The notes beneath the pieces were generated by a model, which saw only the letters and a program-made list of their open reading frames with translations, searched no databases and was not told the origin of the DNA. Both the position numbers and the translations under genes were made by a program. From contig VZTJ01004018.1 of the NCBI GenBank assembly GCA_013397795.1, forward strand, positions 483,394 to 547,393: a stretch of 64,000 nucleotides of DNA, written 5' to 3'. Of the stretch, positions 25,337 through 37,400 are shown piece after piece (positions within the stretch are counted from its first letter, which is position 1; every line of letters starts with the position of its first letter). Source of the stretch: Orthonyx spaldingii. Lineage: Eukaryota; Chordata; Aves; Passeriformes; Orthonychidae.

Positions 25337-25895
25337 TGTATATGAAGGGTTATAACAGGCAGCTAATCCCCATGAAGCCACTGGCTGACTCACCTCCTGC
25401 CCCAATAGGATAGGAGAAAGAATCAGAAAGGTAAAAGTGAGAAAACCCATGGGCTGAGGCATAGACAGTTCAATAGGTAAAGCAAAAGCCACATGCACAA
25501 GCAAAGCAAAACAAGGAATTCGTTCACCACTTCCCATGGGCAGGCAGGCATTCAGTCATCCCCAGGAGAGCAGGGCTCCATCATGCATAACAGTGAATTG
25601 GGAAGAAAAATGCCATAAATTTGAACATCCTCTCTTCCTCTTCCTCCCCCCAACCTTTACCGTTGGGCATGACATCATGTAGACATATGGTTTGGGATAT
25701 CCCTTGGGTTGTTTAGGTCAGGCTGTCCCAGCTGTGTCCCTTTCCAGCTTCTTGTATAACCCATCCTGCTCACTAGCAGGGCAGTTTGAGAAGCAGTGTA
25801 AGCACTGCCCAGCTAAAACATCCCTTATTCTGGTCACAAACCCAAAATAGAGTCCTAAATAAGCTACTGTGAAGAAAATTGCCTCTATCCCAACA
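25337..25895 (-). mobile_element. Decayed solo LTR of an avian endogenous retrovirus
   Basis: Read on the + strand, the segment follows in order the complement of a common bird LTR: ggtaaaagtgagaaaaccca, ataggtaaagcaaaagccac, aagcaaagcaaaacaaggaa, caccacttcccatgggcagg, gcatgacatcatg, gggatatcccttgggt, and agctactgtgaagaaaattg near 25862-25881. The LTR therefore points away from DISC1. The usual TATA-like site next to the 'gcatgac' block is degraded (tttaccgttgg), and the ATTAAA polyadenylation signal reads ATTGAA on the minus strand. No gag/pol sequence flanks it, so it is a solo LTR. A CRE-like TGACATCA at 25670 is retained. I cannot assign the exact ERV class. Confidence 0.75.
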
Positions 25896-26027
25896 TACAT
25901 ACATATAAAACCCATACATATATTTAACCCATACATATAAGAAACCTTACAACTAAATGGAAAAGCTCTATGACATAAAGATATGTGGAGTCATACAAAA
26001 GCAATGAAAAGACATACATAGAATTCA

Positions 26028-26110
26028 CAGTATCACAAAATATTCTGAGTTGGAAGGGACCCACAAGGATTATTGAGTCCAACTCTTGGCCTGGCACAGG
26101 ATACTCCCCA
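26028..26110 (-). mobile_element. Truncated CR1 3' end abutting the DISC1 CpG island
   Basis: The + strand reads tcacaaaatattctgagttg then gaagggacccacaaggatta, ccaactcttggcctg and gcacaggatactcccc. This is the complement of a CR1 3' end common in birds. The element is 5'-truncated, and its broken end runs straight into GC-rich promoter sequence at about 26110. It supplies the ATG at 26073 that opens an in-frame extension of DISC1 exon 1. Confidence 0.85.
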
Positions 26111-26545
26111 CTCGCTCCGGAGCCGGTCCCGCCCGCCGCCCTCTCGTTCCCCAGGGCGGCGGAGCTGCCTCGGGCCCGCCCCCGGCGGGGAGTGGCCGGC
26201 GGCAGGGCCGCTTTCCGCCCGGTGCGGGCCGGGGTTCGGCATGTGGCGGCCGCAGCCCCAGCCGCAGCCCCGGCCGGGCGGGACCGACAGGCGGCGCCGC
26301 GGTGGGGACACGGCGGGCCCGGGTGAGCGGCGGCGGCCGGGGCACGGCGGGGGAGGGAAGCGGGGCGTGCCCGGCCCGAGAGCTCCACGGGAGCCCCTGG
26401 GTGCTTGGGGCACCCCTGCCGGGACCGGGGATCGGGCCGGCAGCGCTGCTGCCCGCTGGAGGGGCCGGGCGGCTCGGCTGGACGCTGCCCTCGGGCTGGG
26501 AGCGTCGGCAGCTCTTGGGAGTCGTGTTGAGTACGGGGTGAATGT
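26095..26545 (+). promoter_or_regulatory. DISC1: CpG island, DISC1 promoter and exon 1
   Basis: About 450 bp of very GC- and CpG-rich DNA stands out in an otherwise AT-rich window and encloses DISC1 exon 1. A GC box (cccgccccc at 26175) lies about 65 bp upstream of the predicted ATG. No TATA box is obvious, as usual for a CpG-island promoter with dispersed starts. Upstream the island ends at the CR1/LTR insertions; downstream it ends at a TTTG/poly-T tract. Confidence 0.85.
26241..26322 (+). CDS. DISC1: DISC1 exon 1 (coding part), N-terminus
   Basis: DISC1 is a coiled-coil scaffold at the centrosome, mitochondria and synapse that binds PDE4, NDE1/NDEL1, GSK3B and kinesin partners. The ATG at 26241 begins a proline/glutamine-rich, then arginine-rich N-terminus (MWRPQPQPQPRPG...DRRRRGG), 27 codons plus one base. 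The donor GTGAGC at 26323 leaves a single G. Joined to the AT that opens exon 2, it makes GAT (Asp), keeping the frame into the conserved RRPGYMR block. That phase match, the CpG island and the position downstream of TSNAX are the main evidence; the peptide itself is poorly conserved with the Gly/Ala-rich human start. The start context has G at -3. The frame is open upstream to an ATG at 26073, but I prefer 26241 because the upstream part comes from a CR1 and the 5' leader. Confidence 0.8.
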
Positions 26546-26555
26546 AGTTGGAGTT

Positions 26556-26642
26556 GGTTTTTTTTGTTTGTTTTGTTTTTGTTTGTTTGTTTGTTTGTTT
26601 GTTTTGGTTTTTTTGGTTTCTTTTTTCCTTCTTCTTCTTTTT
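26556..26642. repeat. TTTG microsatellite and T-rich tract
   Basis: A run of about six GTTT units (26581-26605), flanked by T-rich and TTC-rich sequence, lies about 235 bp after the exon 1 donor and marks the 3' edge of the CpG island. Confidence 0.95.
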
Positions 26643-29600
26643 GGTGAAAAAACCCTCCGGATCCTTCATTTCACATTCCGAAAGTTTTAGGATTTTTTTA
26701 GTCTTACTTTTTAAAAAAAAACTTTAAGCCCCTGGTGGTGTTGGCATTTATTTCACAGTTAACGCGGTCTAAGAAACGGTCTTGCAACTTTGAAATAACG
26801 CAGCTATCATTTTTTAACTCAAAAAATAAAGTACTTTGATTTCACTTCAGCCAGTGTGAGTGCAGTTATATTGATACAAAGATGTATAGTTTATTTACTT
26901 ATTTTTTAATAACCGACTGCAAGGATGGAAGTAATGGTGCTCTTAGAAAAGTCACCCACATTATGTCTCCAGTTCTGGCTTAAAGAAGAAGGAAACTGCC
27001 TTCTCACCAGACAGTCTGTGTGTATATGCTTTTATAAATAACTGAATTTTATAAGACCATGACCTCTAATGTGAATGAACTGCTTTCCTCTTCTCTCAGA
27101 GCAGCAGCAATCAGCTGGTCTGAGCTCGGGCTGCCCTCCTGACCAACACTGGTGCTGGCAAAAGGCTGGAGCCATGGGGAAATTCTGGAAAAAAGCACTT
27201 CACCTTTCCCAGGTTAGCTGGGAAAGAAGGGTGTGTTTCTCACTAGGTATGTCTGATGTCTTTTGGGTTGTCTGGGATACATGGTTCTCCCAGCTCCATG
27301 AGTCCACCAAGACTTTCTGCAAACACTTCAGACATCCTTGCCAACAGTTTAATAGAAAACAGCTCATTCCTGTTTTGGTAATCAACACTAATCTTTGTGT
27401 ACAAGTGCTTGAGTAACTTCTTTCTATGCTTTTGAATAGCAATTTAAGAGTTCTGCAGTGAAGTGCTTTTATAATAAAAGCTTTCACAAAATATGCTGCA
27501 GAAGGTACACCAGCAAGTGCTGCTGCTAATTAGAAGTAATGACAGTTTTCAAAGAAGTGAGTGAAGTTCCCTGGGATGCATTATCTCTGGTTTTGTCCTT
27601 TCCTATTGGTTCATTTACTTGTTAATTTGTTATTGGCCTTACAGTAACTCCTGAAAATGGGAGAAGTTCTACTTCATTAAATTTTTCATGGTGTTTAAAT
27701 ACTAAAGTCCTTTTAATGATGTTGTGGTGGTATTCCTCCATCTCGTTGCTGAAGTTAAAATTGTTGTGGTTCATTCTGGGAAGGCATTGACAGTGGTTTT
27801 CCAGTTGAAGCTACAGTACATTTTTTACTATTCATATGGCTTTTAGGCCCTTATGAAACTGGAAGGTAGGGGTGTTTAAAATAAATATTTGATTTAAAAT
27901 AAAAAAAAGTCTGTGTTTAGAGATTTGTGGTTACTTAAAATATTGGGATTATGGCAAGTTGAAGGAATGTACAAGAACCACCAAATGCTTATGCACGTTG
28001 TTTCGTACACTTGAGATTAGGACCATACCCAGTATGTCTTTTTTTCTTCCCAGTGCTTGATGCCATCAGTTATCAATTTTATGTATAGCTCTCTTTGAGA
28101 TTGGGCACTGAAAATGGCACGTTCTCATACATGACACTGATGATTATAGTGCAGCAGCACTCTAAAAAACAGTCAGAGGCAAGTATTGTATTGCCGCTGG
28201 CTTCCTCCCTCTTTAAATTTAGATAAATCATCCTTTGTTCTTTTCAGTGAAGTAAAGTCAAAACTTTGGGCCTAAGCTGCTGCTGGTGGAATTGTAGTGG
28301 GTCTGTGTAAGAAAAGAGGATTTATTAGCACCAGGATAAATTAATTGTGATGAACAGGAGGACGGAAAGCACTGCAAACAATGTTTTGTACTGACAAAAG
28401 CGAAAACCCTTAAGGTTAATTCTGACTTTGTTCACAAATTAGGCACACTTGGTTAGGCTTTTTTTGCTTGCCATAGCTTGGGCCTTTGACAGCTACTGAA
28501 CCAGCTGACCTTTCAAGTGAGATTTACTCAAGTGTGTGACGCCTCATGAGTGCTCCTCGGGAGTTATGATATTTTTCTTTTCCCATTTTAGCATTGTGTT
28601 TCTTTGAGCAAGCCTCTCTTTCTAATTGAGCAGAGACAGGCTGTGACCTTTTCTGGTTTTGGCCATAATGCATATTAAGGACTCCCGTGGAAAGGGGTTT
28701 TCTTACCTGCTTTGGAGTGTCGGACTCCAAGGTGAACGGAAAGGAACCTGCAGAGTTGCCATAGTGATTTCCAAGTTCATCCTTAGCATCTTGTGTCTTT
28801 TTCCAGAAAGCAGCCCATTCATGCTGCGTCACTTAGATTAGGATTGAACCCAGGGTATGTTGTAATACTATTCAATATTCTTGAAGGAAGACTGCTGCAA
28901 AACCCTTATGTATTCGGAATGAATGCGCCCTTTGTAAACCAGCAGTCACACGAGGAAAAGCTTGGCCCTCTGGCACTGAACAAAGGCTGCTCCTCCTATT
29001 TTAAGCATGGTAGTATCCTTATTTAAAGGTGTTTCCTTAATTCTGTGTGATGTTAACTATTTAACACTCCATGTAATTTTTTTTTCTACTCCTTTAGCAT
29101 ATAGGTGTGGCTTCAATTAACAGCTCACCTGAAAAATGCTTTCAGGGAGGAATATTTCTTTATGAAGCCTGCTAGTTACTTCTGCTGTGAAAGCTGAGAT
29201 CCACTATGGACATACTTTGTTTGCTAAACATGAGGATGCTGTATGGAAATTGAATTAGCTATTGACATGGAGTTACTTCCCTATTTATTGATGCTGAGAA
29301 TGTGAAGTGGCTTAATGAGTAATCTGAAGTCTGCAGGCTGAGGGGTGAGATCATGTGCTTGCCTCAAGTAGGGTTTCTTTGTTCAATGTGATTCCTTTGG
29401 GACTTGCAGAATTTGGATTCTGCCTGCCTTTGTATGTACTGTAAAATGCTGCTCACTGTGCTTCAGACCCTCCTTCATCTCACAGTCAAGCTTCCTTCCA
29501 GAACACCTCTTATTATTTCTGTGTGATATATTTGTAATTGGGACCCAGCTGTCTAATGAGTATGATCAATGGCACTTTCTGATTTTTTCTCACCCCCTCC

Positions 29601-32600
29601 TCCCTTCTTCTCTTGCTGCCTTACAAATAGGTGTGTTAGTCGCATCACCCTGGTGTCAGGGTAAATTGTCTTGTTACTCTGCTCTTTTTGCCCTCTGTCA
29701 CTCTGCTTATTCATGACAGTGACAAGTGTAAAAAACCTCAACTAAATTAGTTTTTACCTTGAATAGTAAATATTTACTACATAAACAGCTGTGTACTCAG
29801 AATACGGGACGGACAGTGGGAAATATGTTTTCTTAGTAGTGCTTAGCTAGCTCCTGTAGTTTGTATGCACTACCTGTGTTTATGAATTGAATGAAAGAGC
29901 AACCAAGTCAGAACTATAACTGAACAGAAATTTGCTAAACACACTGTATGCTTCGATTATAAAATCTCCTTGGGAAAGAGCTGTGTGGGAAAAGTGGCTC
30001 CTTGAAATTAAGAGCAGAATGAATGTGCTCTATGTGAGCTTTCCCTGTTCTCTGCAACGGCTGAAGAGTTGGTTGTTTGGAGGGGTTTAATGTGCTCTTG
30101 TTGGAAGTTTTCCTTTGCTGGGCTGAGAGGTCAGCGGGGCAGGAAACCATTACAGAGGAAGATCTCTTAGTAGGGAGACTTTGAGGCAACCTGTGGAGTG
30201 AAAAGTCAAGAGGTTGATAGTGAGTATTGCAAAACTAAATAAAGTGGAAGGGTTAGTATCTGTGGGAGAGGCAGGAACTGGGAGTTGATACCATTAGATT
30301 TTCTGAATTGTTTTGAAAGTCTCCAGATCTGTGTAAGGTGAGGCATGTGACGTTGATGTAGCTGTTCACTATTACTTAATGGTGAATAATAATACTAATG
30401 GAAAATTAGAATCAGATGATAGTGATGTTTTGAATGTATCTGCAGATAATGAAGATTGTCAATGGCTTCACAACTTTATTGATTAATGGGGTGAGCTCCA
30501 TAGTCCCTAGCTCAGCTCATCTCTCTGACAGCAGTTTGGGTCTAAATCACCAGTCAAGCCTTTTGGTCTGAAAAATATGCTTTAAGAAACAAAGGAAACC
30601 ATTTTTAACATCTTTTTGTTTTGTTTTTGGGAAGCCATCAAGTCTCCAGAGAGCTTGGGAAGGGGAAGAATAGTTTTTTTCATGATAGTAAGCTGCTTTC
30701 TTGCTGTTTTAGTAAGACACTTGAAGTATTTTGTTTCTGTTATGGTGGTAAGCATTCTTCCCACTGACATATCAGCTTAGTCTTATGGGTTATCATTACT
30801 GCAGATATACAGGCACTTGGAATGGTGCTGGGGGAGACTACTGGCAAGGCCAAATGCTTATAGCCACAGACTTTTCCTTTATGTTGTAGCTGTCTAATTC
30901 TTGTGGTTGGTTGTTACCCTTCCTCCACACATAAATGTTTTACTTCAGGGAAACACCACGAGGTTCAAAGGAACATCCCTGAGCCTGTTCAGGGTGGTAA
31001 ATTGAGACGGCCTCAGCTCCATAAAATAACTGACTTTTTGTTGCAAGAGTTAGGCTGATCATACCAACTTAATTTCCCCCTATTGTTAGAGAGCATGGCT
31101 TTGGGCACAAGAGCTTTCCATTCTCTGTTAGGATTTTGCACAAGGGTGGTTACTGAGGCAGGGATGAGATTGAATTTCATTGTGCTGGTCTAAGTTTCAG
31201 GTGCTTCCTGTTGCTAATGGCCCATGGAGATCCAGGTGATGGACATGCACAAGCACAGCTGTTTGCTGGGGCTTGGCTTTTCCCATTTAATGAGTAGTGC
31301 ATTAATCTGTCCGTATTTGCACTAATAGCTCAGGCTGAGCTGTGGCTGTGTTGCATTCCCAGCTCTGCTCCTGAAGAGCCATAGGCACACCAATCTTAGG
31401 AGGACGTGACACACAGCTGCTGAGTTTGGTGGTATTTCTCATTGTTGTAGTAAGATTTCCTTACTGTTAACAGCTTTTTGGTTGCTGTGTCTCTGGTGGG
31501 AGTGATGTGGATAGGGTGCTAATATCTGTGCTTCAGCAGGGATGTGGAGTCTCAGGGGCATGAGATGCTCTTGGATGGTCCCAAGCTATGCTGTCACTGC
31601 AGTGGGGCAGCACTGTTTTAGCAGGGCAGCATGCTGAACCTTTGCTCCCATTCTGCCGTAATCCATGTTTAGGACAGCAGTACATTGTAATTCGCTCAGA
31701 GCAGTGAAAACCTTGAGGAGACCCTCACTGAAATTGTGTAAGAAGGACCTGGTTACTGTTACCTGGGGTGCAACACCAGAGCAGCTGATCCTCTGTGTGG
31801 TTTTGCTTCCAAACTAGTTAATAATCAACAGGTATTGTGTTTCCCTCTTCCCTGGGGAGCCTGAACATAGTGGTGGTGAGCCAGCTGCTGTAGTGTTCCC
31901 GTGCTTGTGGTCTGCTGGGAACTTGTACAGACTTGGCTGTGAGAGACGAGCTGCTCCAGTTAATCGTTTCCTCTGAGCAGTCCATCAGAGCTGGATGTCT
32001 GCTTCCTATGAGAATGAAAACAGGGGAAAATCCAGTTTTTCCAGGGGGTCTCGAGTTGCTATAAGGTAAGAAAACATCAGTTTCCACTTCTTTTTTTGTA
32101 TGCAGTGCACAGTAGCAGTTGGGTATTTGTTCTTTTAGCTGATTGAGAATTTTCCTGCTATGGTGCCAGATTTTGTCAATGACAGAATTTTCCATGGGAT
32201 CATCTGTTCCCAGGTCAAGTTAGGATCCATTTCATGGGTGCTTTCTGCCCACCTTGAGTATAGTTATTACGTAGATTTTCAGGAGTACATTTCTTCTTGT
32301 CTTTTTCTGTGTGAAGTAGGACTGGGAGGTAAAAACCAGCATTGCTGTTTTGGGAAGAATAATCCGTAAGACTTCTGATTACCCTTTGTGAAACCTGCTG
32401 GCTTGCCCTGTTGTTCTTCAAGGCCTTCTGTTTATCTTTCAGAGTGCAGTTAGTAAGGTTTGTCATAATTGGGTTAAGTAGGCAGTGTATATTTGTGTCA
32501 TTCACTTTCTGAATTAATTTCATATTATTTTTAAATGATTTGTCTTTGTTATGAGTAGTGAGCATGGTGTGTAGCAACTGTTTTGCTGTGTTTCTGGTGA

Positions 32601-33690
32601 GTTTGGTGTGGCCCTGAATTTCTTGATGAGAGTCCAGACTTTTCTCCTGGATCTGGATGCACGCCCACTTCTTGTGTTACTACTTCGTGTGCTGCCATAA
32701 CCTAGTGAAACTCCGTGTGCTTTGCCTAGGCATAAAGTTGGAAGTTTAGGCATTAAGTGTGACCCTAGCAAGTCTAGAGTGGCTGTGGTTTTAATGCTGA
32801 GGGGCCAGTAAGACTGCTTAGTGCAGGCCATGAGAAGTACCTGGGGTTGCTGTCTTTCTTGCAGGTCTCTTAAGAGTAATTGTTCTACATGTTAGCTGTC
32901 TAAAAGTGATCTCTAATGGCTTGGAAATCATGATATAAAATATGGGAGGAGTTTTTAAACGGAGGATTGCAATGCAGGAGGCAAGTAGAGGATACTACCA
33001 GGAATAATAGTAATCAAAATCAAACAGACCAGGTAAAGCCAATGCAGAGAACATAAGGAGTTCAGGGTAGCAGCCTGTGTACATATTTTGAGCACCAACA
33101 TTGCTAAGTAGTGGAAGAAGAAAGAGACCAGCCCCCGAAATCCCTCAAATTTCTTCCAAACCAAGAAAGAGAAGATAGAGAAATAGCTGTATTTGCTACT
33201 TAATTCAGTTATATATAAAGTATAGATCTCTGGCACAGTTGTGGCTGCCTGATACATCTGTGTGGTAGAGTATTCTTTGTAAAGGCGTGACTTTTTACAT
33301 GCTCATGTCATAATCAGACTTCATGGACTGGATAGGGTAGAGGCAGTATTGCCTGGACAGAGGTGGTCTTCCTCCTTCCTTTGCTTGGAAATTTGTGTGA
33401 GAGGCAGCTTTTGCTGCAGCTGTTCAGATGTGATGTTAGATTTTTTGTGTGTAATGCCCTTGGCACCATTTAAGGGATTATGTTTTTGAAAGGCAAGTGT
33501 CTTCAGAGAGTTGTAGTCTCACAGATGGCTCCATCTTGTCTTCCAGTTGGCAAGCAGCCTAGGAATAGGTATCAAAATAATTTTTAATATAGCAAAGAGG
33601 AAGCTTGCCAATGTTTGTACAACCAATAAAAAAGCCTCAGTAATAAAGATTTTGTGAAATAACTGCAGTAGATCAAAGTGACATTTAGGT

Positions 33691-33706
33691 GATGCTCATG
33701 AGCATC
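33691..33706. repeat. 16-bp perfect palindrome
   Basis: gatgctcatgagcatc reads the same on both strands. Weaker complementary bases lie outside it (ggtgat on the left, atcacc on the right). It lies in DISC1 intron 1; no function is evident. Confidence 0.9.
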
Positions 33707-34109
33707 ATTTAATCACCAGCTAACTACTAAAGGCCTGCTGCTGTGGAACAATTGGAGTTCCTGTGGTGTTATGCTCTACTGTATCTGTCTTGCTTGAGGC
33801 CCTGACCATCACTGAAGCTTGTAATTTCTCTCTCTGTGTGTGGATGATGGATGCTTAAATGCTGTTTGAGAACTTATTTATTTCTAGTATTGAACTTTAT
33901 TCTGAATTTTATTTATAGAAAGTCAGCTGTTTTCAGCTTCCAGGATGTGATGGAACTATTGTTTGCTAACTCCTTGTGACTCCTTTGTGGAGCTATAAAT
34001 CAGAGAGGTTGCTTTCTTGCAAGGTTGGATGCATTTTCACAGATGAAACTCTTGAACTTTTTTTGTGGATATAGTTAACTAGTGGAATACTGCAAATCCT
34101 GAGACATGT

Positions 34110-34470
34110 ATTTAAATCTTGGAGGTATGTAAGGATAGTTAGGGTTCGAGGGAACCTGATATGATCTCTGGTCCGATTCCCTGCTCCAAGCAGGACTGAC
34201 TCTGGGGTTGTGTCAGGTTGCTCAGAGCTTTGTCTTGTTGGGCCTTGAAAACCTCCAAGGACATTATAGCCTCTCTGAGTAGCCTGCTTCACTTCTTGGC
34301 TGTCCTCAGGGTGAAAAGTTTTTCTTTGTATCCGGTTGGAAGCTTTTCTACTTTTAGTGATGCCCATCTATTTCTTGTCCTGTCGCTCTGCACTGCTGTG
34401 TATGGATTGCTGTCATCCTCACAATTGTTATGCAGCATCTTCAGAACATTGTTACTAGTAGAGGGTGATT
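34110..34470 (-). mobile_element. CR1 LINE 3' fragment in DISC1 intron 1
   Basis: The + strand shows, in order, ggtccgattccctgctccaa, gcaggactgac, caggttgctcagagc, ccttgaaaacctccaaggac, agcctgcttcac, ctcagggtgaaaagtttttc and cttgtcctgtcgctctgcac. This is the complement of the CR1 3'UTR and ORF2 end. It lies antisense to DISC1 and is moderately diverged. Confidence 0.85.
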
Positions 34471-37400
34471 AGAGAGATATTTCTAACATCTTTAGAAGTC
34501 TTGGAATAGCACACTTGCATTCTTTGCTTTCCTTCCTATAGGGTAAAACAGTGCTGTGCTTAATGAAATTTATTGTTGCTGCAAATATGTCTTTGTACCC
34601 AAAGAGGGCATTCTAACCTTAAAGATCTTCTTAGTTCTGCCTTCCTGGCTTTCTCTGGTACAGAGTCCTTGCTTATGAATGACGTTAAGGTAATTTAAGA
34701 CGTTTCATATGTTTTTGTTCAGTGAAGCACTATGACAGTTTTATTGTTCAGAAATGAAAATCCATGTGTCTTCTTAGTATCTCTCATGGTTTTGTTGTCA
34801 CCTCTTTGTAAGGCTAGTCATGCAAGGTATTTCTGCTCACAGAGGGCTGGACAGAGAGGGTGCTTTCTAGGTTGTGGAACTATTGCAAGTACATTCAAAA
34901 TACTGTGAGTTTTCCTGTCTGCCTAGTCAGGAGAAAAATTAAAAGGCTTCCAGCATAAAGGTAGCACTGTTTGACTGAGTAATTAAAGGAGCCTGTCAAT
35001 TAACTGCTTATGTCTATAGACTATCTTAGTGGATTTACTTGACACAAATATTTTATAAATCTATTTTCCAGTCTTGGATCTCAGACTTGTTTAGATTTTG
35101 AGTACAAAAATGTAGACAAGTGCAAGTCATTATAGACAAAGAGTCCTGTAAATATGATATTTGTATTTGCTTCACATTTCTGGTGAAAGTGTAAGTTAAA
35201 CCTGAAGTTTCCAGTAAAAATTCACCAGACAGAATAGCATATTGCAGGAACTGCCTCAAGGGGACCTGCGCCTCTAAGGTTTGATAGCTTAGATAATACA
35301 AAGATAAAATTCTATCCAAGTGCTACTTTTAAATCTCCAACCTTTTCCATGAAGACAGGAATTCTAAAGGTACAAAGCTTGAGGTGTATTCTGATAGTGA
35401 AAATACTTCGCTTTCTTTCAGGAGTCCTGTGTTAGTCCTTTATTCTGTCTTGGGCATGCTTTGTGACTGGGGTAAGTTGTGTAGCTTTTCACATGGTCTG
35501 CTTCAACCACAAAGCAAATGCATCAGATTACTGCTGTACCTCAGAACTGAAGAGATCAAATGTCTCTGAAATTGCATCGCTTTCCTCGAAAGGAAGCTAC
35601 AGCAGTTCTGCCTGCTACTTCTTAATAATAATACTTGTCAAGAGTATTATGTGTAAACCTGAAAGAAGCAGAGGAAATCCCTAATTACATGGGGACCTAT
35701 CCCATACACCTGAAAGGGATATGCAAATATGAGCTACCTTGCACACAACCCTGCTGATCATGGATTCTGAATTCAGGTTTTCTAAAGCAAATAATAAATT
35801 AGAAAACCCCAGTATTGTAAGCAATGAGTTAACAGTCTATATTTATTCCAAAAAACCAATCTAAATGACACTCAAAGTTTTCCTCTGCCAAGCTTTTTGT
35901 TACTGAAGTAGATCTATTCAGGTGTGTGTGTTTAACGCCATATGGTACATTCTGCACCTTCTTTATCCAGTTATAATGCTAAGATGGATCTGGAGTATTT
36001 TGACCTGAAAAACTGTTCATTGGCATATTCTTTCAATACATAGAATATTTTTGAAAGGTCTGATTTTTGTGTTGATTTCTCTCTCTTTTTTTTTTTTCCC
36101 AAGTATTAAAGTATTTTGCTAAAGACTTCGTTTCAGTGCAGTATCCCACTGAGTCCCTGGCACCCAAGAAACAAGCCATCTCTTATATGGGTACAATTTC
36201 TTTGAAGATTAAGACTGTGATTTCATTTATTTTGGTAATGAAAGCAGATGGGCAAGGTTCAGTGAAAGGTAGCAGATACTATGACTTTGTACTTAGGGAG
36301 TAGTACTTACACGAATCACAAACAGCATGTGACAGAAATATGTTTTAAAAAAACTGTCAGAAGTCTGTGCTGTTGTTGAGCAGCATAGATGTGTGTTAGT
36401 AAGAGTAGCCTGTATTATTAGCTAATGTATGTTAGCCCAGGGAGAATGTCAGAGTAAATTGTGACAGGTAATTGTCTTGATTTCCTAGACATGAATAGCA
36501 GTGATTTACAGTCACGGGAAAGAAGCTCTCACAAGAGTGTTTTCATTGAGATGATCTCTAAGGGGATGAATGGAGTCAATGTGCCTTTAGAGTGAGGTTT
36601 GGTTTAGATTATCACACACACTCTGTGTGCTATGAAAGATGTAAAAGAAACCCTGAGAACTGTCTGAAGTTCTTGTAGCCAAAACTATGAGCAACTGGAG
36701 GGAAGCGATGAAATCAATTAACACAGCTGAAGTAGGGCTGGGCTTCTTTTAAATGCACCTGGGCAAGCATAGAAACTTCTGAGCCTTGCTGGTGGGCATT
36801 GTGAAGCAGGAAGGCTCTCCACCTAGGAAGGGATGGGGTGGGCTGAGGAGCTGGAGGGCCTGGAAGCTCATATGAGGAGGATTTTTGGGGGTAAGTTGAG
36901 ACATACTTGTTTGCTGTTATGAGAGAAATGCTCTTAAGGGGGCTGGAGGGACGCTTGTGCGTGTTGGGGTCATGACAAAAAGCATAAATTGGAAAGGACC
37001 GGAGAGGTAGTATGAGGAAATTGATATTGGGAAAGAGAGTATCTCTCTTTGACTGGGAACATTGTTTGGGAGCTTTGTGGATGGTTATAATTTTAGACTG
37101 TCAAGTGTGACCTATCCAGAGTTTGGTCAAAGTTCCAGAGCAGCAATTGGAAAGATTTCTGGATCAACTCTCTTTTTCACTTGAAGAGAAATGAGCCTTT
37201 GGTTTGAGAGGAGTAACTGGGGAGCGATGACTGAAATGCAGCAAAAGTTGATGTAAAAGAAGGCAGGTTTCCAGGGAGCAGTGGAAAGCATGTGCAGTGT
37301 TGGTATCAGCAGAGTTAGGATGGAGTCAAAAATGAGTGAATGACAGTCAAAGCAGATCTGTTGGTGATGTCCTCCCTCAGTCTGGAGTCTGACTGGCTGC

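Noticed and set aside
25924..26690. Several 100-205 codon open frames on both strands across 25.9-26.7 kb
   Set aside because: They overlap in all frames within the CpG island, where high GC removes stop codons. Only the frame starting at 26241 has a donor in a phase that joins DISC1 exon 2.
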